Source: Comamonas sp. (GTDB taxonomy: Bacteria; Pseudomonadota; Gammaproteobacteria; Burkholderiales; Burkholderiaceae_C). Taken from it: a stretch of DNA of 64,000 bases. The position numbers and the translations under genes were made by a program. The stretch covers positions 248,001-312,000 of the forward strand of contig JAITLR010000009.1 in the NCBI GenBank assembly GCA_031277805.1. Direction: 5' to 3'. Shown piece after piece: positions 26,490 to 34,437 of this stretch. Every line of letters begins with the position of its first letter. Positions within the stretch are counted from its first letter, which is position 1. The notes beneath the pieces were generated by a model. The model worked only from the letters and a program-made list of their open reading frames with translations, was not told the DNA's origin and searched no databases.

Positions 26490-27674
26490 ATGGCCGCCAT
26501 GCCAGTCGCTTCGGACACCTCCACGCCCGCCCCCCAAACCGCTGCTGCTCCGCGCCAGGAGCCGTCGCTGCACGCGACCAGCCACAGCCCACTGCCCGCC
26601 TCGATTGCCGGTGCATTTGCAGCGGCCCAGTATTCGCTGCAGCACAGCCTGGATCAGGCGCCCGAGTCGGAGGATGCCGGCCTTCTTCCCCAGCTCTATG
26701 CCAGCCGCATAGGTCCACGCTCGCAGGCCTATTACCTGGCGCAGTTCAAGCGCTTCGATGCACTGGACCGCAGCCTGCCCAGCTGGAATATGGCCGCCGC
26801 CTTTTTTACGCTGGCCTGGTGCTGCCTGCGCGGCCTGTGGGCAGAAGCCGCCAAATACCTGGCCGCCATCACCGCCGTGGCACTGATCTGGTGGTGGGGT
26901 CTGCGCCCCGCCCTGCCTGCTGCCATGGCGCTGGGAGCAGGCGTGGCACTGTGGCTGGCCGCCCTGGCCGTGCCCGGCCTGCTGGGCAATGGCTGGTACT
27001 GGCGCAAGGTGCGCCAGCAAACCCTGCAAGCCATCAGCGATGCGCCCAATATGGCTCAGGTACACACCCGCTTGCAGGCTCAAGCAAGCCCCACGCATCA
27101 AAAGCTGGCCGCATTGCTGGTGCTGGCCCTGCCGCTGGCCGCAGCGGCTGGCGCAGGCCTGGCCCTGCTGCCTGCAAGGCAGGCTGAGCCGACGATGATT
27201 TCCGAGCCTGTCGCCCCTGCCCAGCCACTCACACCTGCTGCCAAGCCCGCATCCGAACCTGTGTCCGCGCCTGCAGCGGCTCAGGCAGTGCCTGCCACGC
27301 CAGATCCTGCACCAGCAATCGCTGCTGCCTCCGCTGCCCCCCCGTCCGAGCCAGTCACTCCGACCGCAACTCCTGCCAATGCAGAACCCTCTGCGGCAAT
27401 CCAGCCTGCCAGCGATCTGCAGCCTGGCAAGTTCTATCTGAACCTGGGTGCCTTCTCGAATCAGGCGGAGGCCAAACAGGCCCTGTCCCTGCTCGAAAAA
27501 GCGCGACTGCCGGTGCTGAGCCAGACCTTGTCCAGCAACAAGGGCGAAGTCACCCGTCTGCGCAGCGGCCCTTTCGACAGCCGCAAACGCGCCGAAAAGG
27601 CGGCGCGCAAGCTCAAGACCGCAGGTCTGGAGCCAGGTCTGTTTCAAGCGGACGGAGGTAAGAGTGCTCCTTGA
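26490..27674 (+). CDS. DUF2628-like membrane protein with C-terminal SPOR domain
   Basis: The product is 394 aa. Residues about 70-180 resemble the DUF2628 segment: PRSQAYYLAQF, then hydrophobic helices around WNMAAAFFTLAWCCLRGLW and two further membrane segments. A fourth helix (LAALLVLALPLAAAAGAGLALL) precedes a long Pro/Ala linker. The final ~70 residues form a SPOR domain (KFYLNLGAFSNQAEAKQAL...LRSGPFDSRKRAEKAARKL), which binds denuded peptidoglycan at division sites. The combination suggests an envelope protein active during septation. A nearby in-frame ATG nine bases later is an equally good start. Confidence 0.7.
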   Translation: MAAMPVASDTSTPAPQTAAAPRQEPSLHATSHSPLPASIAGAFAAAQYSLQHSLDQAPESEDAGLLPQLYASRIGPRSQAYYLAQFKRFDALDRSLPSWNMAAAFFTLAWCCLRGLWAEAAKYLAAITAVALIWWWGLRPALPAAMALGAGVALWLAALAVPGLLGNGWYWRKVRQQTLQAISDAPNMAQVHTRLQAQASPTHQKLAALLVLALPLAAAAGAGLALLPARQAEPTMISEPVAPAQPLTPAAKPASEPVSAPAAAQAVPATPDPAPAIAAASAAPPSEPVTPTATPANAEPSAAIQPASDLQPGKFYLNLGAFSNQAEAKQALSLLEKARLPVLSQTLSSNKGEVTRLRSGPFDSRKRAEKAARKLKTAGLEPGLFQADGGKSAP

Positions 27675-27677
27675 AAA

Positions 27678-27757
27678 GAAGCTGCTTACGCTTGATTGGC
27701 ATGGGTTTTCCTAAGAAATCTCTTTGCTATCCAGTACAGACGGGCGCCAGCAGCTTC
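27678..27757. repeat. Dispersed palindromic element, family B copy 2
   Basis: GAAGCTGCTTACGCTTGATTGGC at the left pairs imperfectly with GGCGCCAGCAGCTTC at the right. It begins just after the SPOR gene stop and may act as its transcription terminator. Confidence 0.6.
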
Positions 27758-27847
27758 CGATTTAATAGCTACAAATAGTTGCAGATGTTTGCACTTTGAA
27801 CGATCACCCTGACAACAAGTCGTTGCAGAACCGCTATTGTGTGCCAC

Positions 27848-28237
27848 ATGAAAAGTCTCAAAGCTCCACGTTTTCAACTCTGCTGCAGCGCAGCGGCCCT
27901 GGTTTTGCTGGTTGCTGGCTGCGCCAGCAATGACACGGTAGTCCAGCCCGGAACGCCCAGCGGCAGTCTGATTACCGGCAGTCCTGCGGCCCCTGCCAAT
28001 GCGCCCACCACTTCTGTGCCGCCGCACCAGTTGCAGGTCTGCAATGCCAAGCCCGTGCAGCTCTATATCGGCCACAACACCGTGCCTTCCACGCTGGAGA
28101 TGATCCGTAAAAAGTCCGGCGCCTATATCGTTCGCGTGCTTGGCGAGAACCAGCCCACCACCATGGAGTTCGACCAGGAGCGGCTGAACGTCATCGCCAA
28201 CGAGGCAGGCAAGATCACCGCCCTGCGCTGCGGCTGA
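27848..28237 (+). CDS. I78-type peptidase-inhibitor-like lipoprotein
   Basis: The product is 129 aa from the ATG at 27848. Lipobox LLVAGC at the end of a hydrophobic signal makes it a lipoprotein. After a Pro/Ala linker, the final ~65 residues (CNAKPVQLYIGH, SGAYIVRVLGENQPTTMEFDQERLN and a closing ITALRCG) match the elastase-inhibitor I78 family, including the paired Cys residues. These periplasmic proteins inhibit serine proteases. The target here is unknown, and the ribosome site is weak. Confidence 0.8.
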   Translation: MKSLKAPRFQLCCSAAALVLLVAGCASNDTVVQPGTPSGSLITGSPAAPANAPTTSVPPHQLQVCNAKPVQLYIGHNTVPSTLEMIRKKSGAYIVRVLGENQPTTMEFDQERLNVIANEAGKITALRCG

Positions 28238-28280
28238 CATCGGCCATGCACCCAAAACCGGCGCTCTCCGTGCCAGGGAG

Positions 28281-28362
28281 GCCGAGCAAGGGCCGCCCCG
28301 CCGCGAAGGCATCGTCCCTTCAAGGGGGAAGCGGTGGGGCCGCCCAGGCAAAGCCGCTCAGG
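28281..28362 (-). repeat. Dispersed GC-rich palindromic element, family A copy 2
   Basis: GAGCAAGGGCCGCCCCG, CCCTTCAAGGGGGAAGC and GCCGCCCAGGCAAAGCCGCTCAGG segments match the other copies. The last bases overlap the hemW stop codon. Confidence 0.7.
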
Positions 28363-29596
28363 AGGTGCTCAGGAATATCTCCTGCAGATCACTGAGGAAG
28401 TCAAAGCCGCGCTCCGTGGGCACCACGCGCCCCAGGTCGCGCGTGATCAGGCCCTTGCTCTGGGCCTCATCCAGCTCCTTGGCAATCGCCGACATGGGCA
28501 AGCCCGTGCGCTCCATGAACTCCTGCAGCGCAAAGCCACCGCGCAGGCGCAGCGCATTGAGCATGTATTCAAAGGGCAATTCGGCGCGCTTGATCTCGTT
28601 GTCCTGCGCCAAAGGCGTACCGGCCAGCGCCATGTCCATATAGCGGGCCGGGTCCCGAAAGCGCACCTGGCGCACGATGCGATGGGCGAAGCTGAGCTTG
28701 CTGTGCGCACCCGCGCCAATGCCCAGATAGTCGCCGAACTGCCAGTAGTTGCTGTTGTGAAAGCACTGGTGGCCTTCCCTGGCATAGGCCGAGACCTCAT
28801 AGCGCTGCATGCCCACCTGCTGCGTGCTGGCGGTAATCAGGTCCAGCATCTCATAGGCCGTATCGTCCTCAGGCACCACGGGCGGGTACTTGGCGAAATA
28901 GGTATTGGGTTCGATGGTCAGGTGGTAGATCGACAGATGTGGCGGTGCAAATGACAGCGCCGTATCCACATCGCGCTGCAGATCCAGCAGAGTCTGGCCC
29001 GGTAGCGCATACATCAGATCGATGTTGAAGGTCTCGAAATTATCGGCTGCCTCACGTACCGCGGCCTTGGCCTGAGCGGCATCGTGCACGCGGCCCACGG
29101 CCTGCAGATAGCGGTCGTCAAAGCTCTGCACACCAATGGACAGACGGTTGACACCGGCCGCACGAAAGGCCTTGAAACGGTCTTTCTCGAAGGTGCCGGG
29201 ATTGGCCTCCATGGTGATTTCGCAATCGGGCTCCATGCGCAGACGCGCGCGCAAACCGGCAATCAGCCTGTCCATGGCTTCTGGCGAAAACAGGCTGGGT
29301 GTGCCGCCCCCCATGAAAACGCTGTGCACCGTGCGCCCCCAGATCAGCGGCAGCGCGCTTTCCAGATCGGCCATCAGCGCGTCTATATAGCGATCTTCCG
29401 GCAGCGCATCGGCCTTGCTCCAGCCATGCGAGTTGAAGTCGCAATAGGGGCACTTCTTCAGGCACCAGGGCAGATGCACATAAAGCGACAGCGGCGGCAG
29501 GCTGCCCAGTTGCAGCGTGCCAGGGCGCATGTAGTGCTGAATGTCGCGCTGCACCGCAGCTTCGGCCGTCTCGGATTGAGGCTGGATGGGGATCAT
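28358..29596 (-). CDS. hemW: Radical SAM heme chaperone HemW
   Basis: The product is 412 aa. The radical-SAM cluster motif is WCLKKCPYCDF with Cys45, Cys49 and Cys52, followed by the glycine-rich FMGGGTPSLFS and the HemN/HemW strand segments VNRLSIGVQSFDD and YALPGQT. A C-terminal HemN-C domain ends the protein. HemW binds heme and delivers it to membrane-bound respiratory enzymes; it is often misannotated as coproporphyrinogen oxidase. Lack of the HemN-specific N-terminal trip-wire and position next to rdgB, which is the usual betaproteobacterial order, favour HemW. Confidence 0.9.
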   Translation of the reverse strand: MIPIQPQSETAEAAVQRDIQHYMRPGTLQLGSLPPLSLYVHLPWCLKKCPYCDFNSHGWSKADALPEDRYIDALMADLESALPLIWGRTVHSVFMGGGTPSLFSPEAMDRLIAGLRARLRMEPDCEITMEANPGTFEKDRFKAFRAAGVNRLSIGVQSFDDRYLQAVGRVHDAAQAKAAVREAADNFETFNIDLMYALPGQTLLDLQRDVDTALSFAPPHLSIYHLTIEPNTYFAKYPPVVPEDDTAYEMLDLITASTQQVGMQRYEVSAYAREGHQCFHNSNYWQFGDYLGIGAGAHSKLSFAHRIVRQVRFRDPARYMDMALAGTPLAQDNEIKRAELPFEYMLNALRLRGGFALQEFMERTGLPMSAIAKELDEAQSKGLITRDLGRVVPTERGFDFLSDLQEIFLSTS

Positions 29597-29660
29597 GGGA
29601 GCATTTTTTATCTAGTTCAGGCAAAGACCGATGCCGTAAAAATTGGCATGTCCCAGTAAA

Positions 29661-29789
29661 GAGACAGCAAGCAAGGGCCTAGGCGGCCCCGCCCCCCCCC
29701 CCGCAGCAAGGCTGTCGTACTCCGCCCTTAGCGCGAAGCGCATAGAGAGAGAAGCGGCGGGGCCGCCCAGGCAAAGCCGCTCAGGGGTG
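29661..29789 (-). repeat. Dispersed GC-rich palindromic element, family A copy 3, with an 11-C tract
   Basis: The element holds GAGACAGCAAGCAAGGGC, GGCGGGGCCGCCCAGGCAAAG and CCGCTCAGGGG, matching the other copies but expanded. A homopolymer of 11 C lies at 29692-29702. It ends 7 bp from the rdgB stop. Confidence 0.7.
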
Positions 29790-29796
29790 AAGCTAG

Positions 29797-30396
29797 TTAT
29801 AACCAGCGCTCTTTGACCAATTCAATCATCGTGCGTGACGAACGGCCCCGATGACTGTGCGCATGCTTGAGCTCGGGTGTCATCTCGGCAAAGGTCATGC
29901 CCAATTCAGGAATCAGCAGCACCGGGTCAAAGCCAAAGCCATTGCTGCCACGGCGCTCGGTGGTGAGCAGCGCCTGCACACGGCCCACGGCGATCAGCGG
30001 CTCGGGGTCCTTGGCCGAGCGCACGCCCACCAGGGTGCTGACCATGGCCGCGCGGCGGTTTTCCACGCCCTGCATCTGCTCCAGCAAGGCGCGCACATTG
30101 TTGTCGTCGCTTTTTTCGTAGCCAAACTGCGTGCAGTAATAGGCCGTATCCACACCGGGCAGGCCGCCAAAGTGGTCCACGCACATGCCGGCGTCGTCGG
30201 CAATCGCGGGCAGGCCCGTGTGCTCGGCCGCAAACCGTGCCTTGGACAGGGCATTTTCCACAAATGTGCCATAGGGCTCGGGCGCTTCGCCCTCGAACAG
30301 ATCACCCTGGCGGATCAGCTCCACACCCAGGGGAGCGAACATGGCTTGCAGCTCGGCGAGCTTGCCGCGGTTGTTGGAGGCCAACACAATTTTCAT
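29797..30396 (-). CDS. rdgB: XTP/dITP diphosphatase
   Basis: The product is 199 aa from the ATG at 30396 (MKIVLASNNRGKLAEL). The Ham1/RdgB family signatures SNNRGKLAEL, ENALSKARFAAE, PAIADDAGMCVDHFGGLPGV and GFGFDPVLLIPELG are all present. The enzyme hydrolyses non-canonical purine triphosphates such as dITP and XTP to monophosphates, protecting DNA from deaminated bases. It is followed by hemW on the same strand, as in many betaproteobacteria; RNase PH, commonly upstream, is absent here. Confidence 0.95.
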   Translation of the reverse strand: MKIVLASNNRGKLAELQAMFAPLGVELIRQGDLFEGEAPEPYGTFVENALSKARFAAEHTGLPAIADDAGMCVDHFGGLPGVDTAYYCTQFGYEKSDDNNVRALLEQMQGVENRRAAMVSTLVGVRSAKDPEPLIAVGRVQALLTTERRGSNGFGFDPVLLIPELGMTFAEMTPELKHAHSHRGRSSRTMIELVKERWL

Positions 30397-30500
30397 AATA
30401 AAACCACGCAACCGCTTTTGGCGCCTGCGCTATACGCTATGGATTCAGTAGTAGACAGCCATTCAGGCCACCGAGAGCCGATGGTGAGCCTGCGAAAGGC

Positions 30501-31406
30501 TCAGAGGCGTGTCTTTTGCCGCTCTGCAGAGCGGCGGATCGCTTCGTTGATCTCGGCAATCGATCGCTCGATGGCCTCGTCGTCCAGCTCATCCTCGCAT
30601 GCTTCGAGCGGCCCCATCTGTATCGTGGATTCAAAACCCTGGTCATCAATCTCCTGTGTGGAGATGGACGAAGGTTCGAAGACATTGGGCGTCTCCCACT
30701 CCAGCGCCAGCACGGTCACGTTGTCACTGCCGTCGCCTGCGCGGCGCAGCGCCGTATCGACGAGCTGCGGCACCAGTTGCGCCACAGGCTTGCCGCGCAT
30801 GATGTGCAGCAGCTCCTCATTGGGCACGCTGCTCCACAGCCCATCCGAGCACAGCAGGATCTGGTCGCCCTGCTCCAGGCGCTTGGCCTCGCTCACGTCA
30901 TAGATGGGCTTGGAAGGTGAGCCCAGGCAGGTGAACAGCACATTGCGATTGGACTGAGTCACCAGACCCGAAACCTTGCGCATCTCGCTGTAGGAATGGT
31001 CGCGCGTGCGCTCCATCATCTGACCATCGCGCACCCAGTACAGGCGGGAGTCGCCGCAATGCACCCAATACGCATGGCCATCCTGCACCACGGCTGCCAC
31101 CAGTGTGGTCCGCGGCGTATCGATCATGCCTTTGACACTGGCATAGCGCAGAATCTGCCGGTGCGCCTGCAGCAAAGCCTCTTCCAGAAAAGCGCGAGGA
31201 TCTTCCAGTGTGGGCTTGGCCATCTTCTGGAAATGCACGGATACCACCTGCAGCGCGATCTGGGCAGCGATCTCCCCGTCAGGATGCCCACCCATGCCGT
31301 CCGCCAGCACAAACAACGCGGATTCACGCGTGTAGCAGTAACCCATGCGATCTTCATTGAGCGCACGCCCCCCCCGACGGCTCAACTGGAATACGGAAAA
31401 TTTCAT
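30501..31406 (-). CDS. PP2C-family Ser/Thr protein phosphatase
   Basis: The product is 301 aa. PPM-family metal-binding motifs are in order: NEDRMGYC, VLADGMGGHPDG, HCGDSRLYW, LCSDGLWSSV and DGSDNVTVLAL. The C-terminal ~60 residues are acidic and outside the catalytic fold. Its start codon overlaps the kinase stop by 4 bp (ATGA), so kinase and phosphatase are translationally coupled and form a reversible phosphorylation pair. No type VI secretion gene lies nearby, unlike the PpkA/PppA arrangement. Confidence 0.92.
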   Translation of the reverse strand: MKFSVFQLSRRGGRALNEDRMGYCYTRESALFVLADGMGGHPDGEIAAQIALQVVSVHFQKMAKPTLEDPRAFLEEALLQAHRQILRYASVKGMIDTPRTTLVAAVVQDGHAYWVHCGDSRLYWVRDGQMMERTRDHSYSEMRKVSGLVTQSNRNVLFTCLGSPSKPIYDVSEAKRLEQGDQILLCSDGLWSSVPNEELLHIMRGKPVAQLVPQLVDTALRRAGDGSDNVTVLALEWETPNVFEPSSISTQEIDDQGFESTIQMGPLEACEDELDDEAIERSIAEINEAIRRSAERQKTRL

Positions 31407-32437
31407 AGTTTGCGTTTGCTGCTGTCAGGCACTGCGCCTCTTTCCGAACCACCGAATTTCTGCAGATTCTTCTTGGCGTCATGCACCATGGAGTCAAACT
31501 GCATGCGCATGCGCTCCTGCACCTTGAGCTTGGTGTAGCGGCGTTCGCCCTCGCGGCTGAGCTCTTTTTGCAAGGCAAACACCGACTGCGGGCGCGACAG
31601 CGGGTCCATGGCCATGCACCACTCGACCACTTCGATCAGATTGTCCGAATACACGCCGCGCAGCTTGCCCAGCGCCACCGACAGGCGATCCTTTTCCTGG
31701 CGCTGCGGCGCCTCGTTGGGCGGCACGCCCTGCATGCAGGCGTAGATACATGCGCCTATGGCGTAGATATCGGTCCAGGGACCCAGCTGCGAATCGCGCC
31801 GGTACATCTCGGGGGCGGCAAAGCCGGGGGTGTACATGGGACGGATGAAGTTGCCTTCCTTGGACAGCACCTCGCGCGCCGCACCAAAGTCGATCAGCAC
31901 GGCCTTGTCGTCATTGGTGATGAAGATATTGGCGGGCTTGATATCGAGGTGCAGCATCTTGTGCTGGTGCACGATGCGCAGGCCGCGCAGCACCTCGTCG
32001 AACAATGAGCGAATGGTCGACTCGCGGAAAACCTTGTCCGCCTTGAGTTCACGCGCCGTGACGATGAACTCCTGCAGGGTCGCACCCTCCAGGTAGTTCA
32101 TGACCATGTAGACGGTCTCGTTTTCGCGGAAGAAGTTCAGCACGCTCACCACGGAGGCATGCGAAATCTGCGCCAGCGAGCGCCCTTCCTCAAAAAAACT
32201 TTTGAGTCCAAGGCGATACAGGGATAGCTTTTCCGGCACAACGGCGGGTTGCAGCTCGTTGGGAGCACGAGTGGCTAGCGAGGCGGGCAGGTATTCCTTG
32301 ATTGCAACCTGCTTGCCCTCGGAGTCCAAGGCCAAGTAGACAATCCCGAACCCCCCCGAAGAAATCCTGCGAACCACCCGGTATCCGCCTATCGTGCTGC
32401 CTGGCGGCAAGGGCGCGGGCTTGATTTTTGTAGACAT
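31403..32437 (-). CDS. Hanks-type Ser/Thr protein kinase
   Basis: The product is 344 aa and soluble, with no membrane helix or extracellular sensor. The kinase fold shows a Gly-rich loop (ISSGGFGIVYLA), the catalytic Lys47 (VAIKEYLP), HLDIKPANIF in place of HRD, DFGAAR and the APEMY motif. The Arg-less catalytic loop (HLD) marks a non-RD kinase, which usually does not need activation-loop phosphorylation. The C-terminal ~60 residues are basic. It is transcribed with the PP2C gene that follows and diverges from yicC. Confidence 0.92.
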   Translation of the reverse strand: MSTKIKPAPLPPGSTIGGYRVVRRISSGGFGIVYLALDSEGKQVAIKEYLPASLATRAPNELQPAVVPEKLSLYRLGLKSFFEEGRSLAQISHASVVSVLNFFRENETVYMVMNYLEGATLQEFIVTARELKADKVFRESTIRSLFDEVLRGLRIVHQHKMLHLDIKPANIFITNDDKAVLIDFGAAREVLSKEGNFIRPMYTPGFAAPEMYRRDSQLGPWTDIYAIGACIYACMQGVPPNEAPQRQEKDRLSVALGKLRGVYSDNLIEVVEWCMAMDPLSRPQSVFALQKELSREGERRYTKLKVQERMRMQFDSMVHDAKKNLQKFGGSERGAVPDSSKRKL

Positions 32438-32511
32438 TTTTTACCGGTAAACCTCAAGGATGATTCGAAACCCGGATAATCGGGAAATTGCAAGCATCCA
32501 TCAAAAGTCCA

Positions 32512-33420
32512 ATGCCAGTTTACAGCATGACCGGATACGCCAGTGCCCAGCACAGCGCATCCGTTGAGGGTGGTCAAGAGCCTCAATCCAGCAGCCGCCT
32601 GGGCCTTGAGATCCGCGCGGTCAACAGCCGCTTTCTGGATCTGTCCTTCCGCCTTCCCGACGAACTGCGTGCCCTTGAACCGGCCCTGCGTACCTTGCTC
32701 ACCGCGCGTCTCAAGCGCGGCAAGGTGGAAGTGCGTGCCGCCATTGACACCACCGACAGCCAATCCCTATCCACACCATCCGCCCCTCAGTTGCAGCGAC
32801 TGGTGAGCCTGCAGGACTCCATCCAGGCCTGGCTGCCCAAGGCCCGCGAGCTTTCCGTGGCCGATGTGCTGCGCCTGTGCAGCGGTGCCAGTGCCAGCAG
32901 CACGGACTGGAGCGAGATCGTCCCGCCCCTGGCCGAGCAAGCCGTCACCGAACTGCTTGCCGCCCGCGCCCGCGAAGGCGAACGCCTCTCGGCCATGCTG
33001 CTGGACCGCATCAAGCAACTGCGCGAGCTGGCCAAGACTGCCACACCTCTGGTGCCCCAGCTGGTCGAGCAGCAGCGCCTGAAGTTCCTGGAGCGCTGGA
33101 AGGAGGCCATGGCACTAGGTGAAGGTTCTGTCGCTCCGGAAGCGGCGCAGGACCGAGCCCTGGCCGAAGCCACGGCTTTTGCCATCCGCATCGACGTCGC
33201 GGAAGAAGTGACCCGCCTGGGCTCGCACCTCGACGAGATCGAGCGCCTGCTGAAAAAAGGCGGTGACATCGGCAAGCGCCTGGACTTCCTGATCCAGGAG
33301 CTGCACCGCGAAGCCAACACGCTGGGTTCCAAATCTGCAACGCTGGAGCTGACCCGCATCAGCGTTGACATGAAGGTGCTGATCGAGCAGATGCGCGAGC
33401 AGGTGCAAAACATCGAATAA
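32512..33420 (+). CDS. yicC: YicC-family endoribonuclease
   Basis: The product is 302 aa from the ATG at 32512, which gives the family-typical start [12 protein letters not shown]. The N-terminal YicC domain ([21 protein letters not shown]) and the C-terminal DUF1732 domain ([37 protein letters not shown]) are complete. E. coli YicC is an RNase that adapts levels of small RNAs such as RyhB. It precedes gmk, rpoZ and spoT, the standard order in proteobacteria. Confidence 0.93.
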   Translation: MPVYSMTGYASAQHSASVEGGQEPQSSSRLGLEIRAVNSRFLDLSFRLPDELRALEPALRTLLTARLKRGKVEVRAAIDTTDSQSLSTPSAPQLQRLVSLQDSIQAWLPKARELSVADVLRLCSGASASSTDWSEIVPPLAEQAVTELLAARAREGERLSAMLLDRIKQLRELAKTATPLVPQLVEQQRLKFLERWKEAMALGEGSVAPEAAQDRALAEATAFAIRIDVAEEVTRLGSHLDEIERLLKKGGDIGKRLDFLIQELHREANTLGSKSATLELTRISVDMKVLIEQMREQVQNIE

Positions 33421-33457
33421 GCCAACCCTGGGTGCAATCCCCCTTGCACTCAGATCC

Positions 33458-34111
33458 ATGCCCCAATTCATGCCCAAAGTCATGGACCATCCCGGAAATC
33501 TATTTGTCGTGTCGGCGCCCAGTGGCGCTGGCAAATCCTCACTGGTGCGCGCGCTGCGTGAGTTCGATGCACGCGTCTACCCCTCTGTTTCCCACACCAC
33601 GCGCGCGCCGCGTGGCCAGGAAAAGCACGGCCGCGAGTACTACTTCGTCTCGGACACCGAGTTCGACGCCATGGTCGCCAACAATGGCTTTGTCGAGTGG
33701 GCCAATGTGCACAGCCGCCGCTACGGAACGGCCAAGAAATCCCTGGAAGAGCGCATCCAGAGCGGCACCGATGTGCTGCTGGAGATCGACTACCAGGGCG
33801 CGCTGCAGGTCAAGCAGGCCTTTCCCAATGCCGTGCTGATCTTCATCCTGCCCCCCAGCTGGGACGAGCTTCGCGCACGCCTGGAAAACCGTGGCGAGGA
33901 CACTCCCGAAGTAATCGAACTGCGCCTGAAAAACGCCTCGGAAGAGATGGCACAGGTCGCGAAATTCGACTTCGTTATAATCAACGAATTGTTTGAGAGT
34001 GCGCTTTTCGATCTGAAAGCGATCATTCATGCGCAACGTCTCAAATATGCGGCCCAACGGCGCCTTCGCGCCGACACCTTCGAGTCGCTCAATATCCCTG
34101 AATCCAACTGA
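33458..34111 (+). CDS. gmk: Guanylate kinase
   Basis: The product is 217 aa; starts at the second or third Met would give the more usual 205-213 aa. The P-loop is [11 protein letters not shown], followed by the GMP-binding [20 protein letters not shown] and the QGALQVKQ segment. It phosphorylates GMP to GDP with ATP. It lies between yicC and rpoZ, and its product pool feeds the (p)ppGpp synthetase encoded downstream. Confidence 0.96.
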   Translation: MPQFMPKVMDHPGNLFVVSAPSGAGKSSLVRALREFDARVYPSVSHTTRAPRGQEKHGREYYFVSDTEFDAMVANNGFVEWANVHSRRYGTAKKSLEERIQSGTDVLLEIDYQGALQVKQAFPNAVLIFILPPSWDELRARLENRGEDTPEVIELRLKNASEEMAQVAKFDFVIINELFESALFDLKAIIHAQRLKYAAQRRLRADTFESLNIPESN

Positions 34112-34129
34112 CCGTTCCCGGAGTTCCTG

Positions 34130-34333
34130 ATGGCACGCATTACCGTTGAAGATTGCCTGGAGCAAATCCCCAATCGCTTCCAGCTCGTTTTGGCCGCTAC
34201 TTACCGCGCCCGTATGCTCAACCAGGGTCACACACCCAAGATTGAGACCAAGAACAAGGCCGGCGTCACCGCCCTGCGCGAAATCGCAGAGACCAAGGTG
34301 GGCCTGGAAATGCTGAAGAAGGTGCCCGGCTAA
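34130..34333 (+). CDS. rpoZ: RNA polymerase omega subunit
   Basis: The product is 67 aa, the expected size. [24 protein letters not shown] and the ALREIA segment are diagnostic. Omega stabilises the beta' subunit and, in proteobacteria, forms part of ppGpp binding site 1. It starts 18 bp after gmk and is followed by a strong terminator. Confidence 0.97.
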   Translation: MARITVEDCLEQIPNRFQLVLAATYRARMLNQGHTPKIETKNKAGVTALREIAETKVGLEMLKKVPG

Positions 34334-34366
34334 GCTGTTGCATAGCAGCACCAAAACACACAATTA

Positions 34367-34391
34367 AGCACCGCGAGTCGGTGCTTTTTTG
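34367..34391 (+). terminator. Terminator after rpoZ
   Basis: AGCACCG / CGGTGCT stem with a 5-nt loop followed by six Ts. It separates gmk-rpoZ from spoT, so spoT probably has its own promoter or depends on readthrough. Confidence 0.9.
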
Positions 34392-34437
34392 TTGCCATTA
34401 ACTTGCACTAACGACTTGCAGGCTACATTTAGGGCAT

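Noticed and set aside
25671-27647. A 658-codon minus-strand open frame across fahA and the SPOR gene
   Set aside because: It spans two independent, well-supported plus-strand genes and their terminator, and shows only low-complexity composition.
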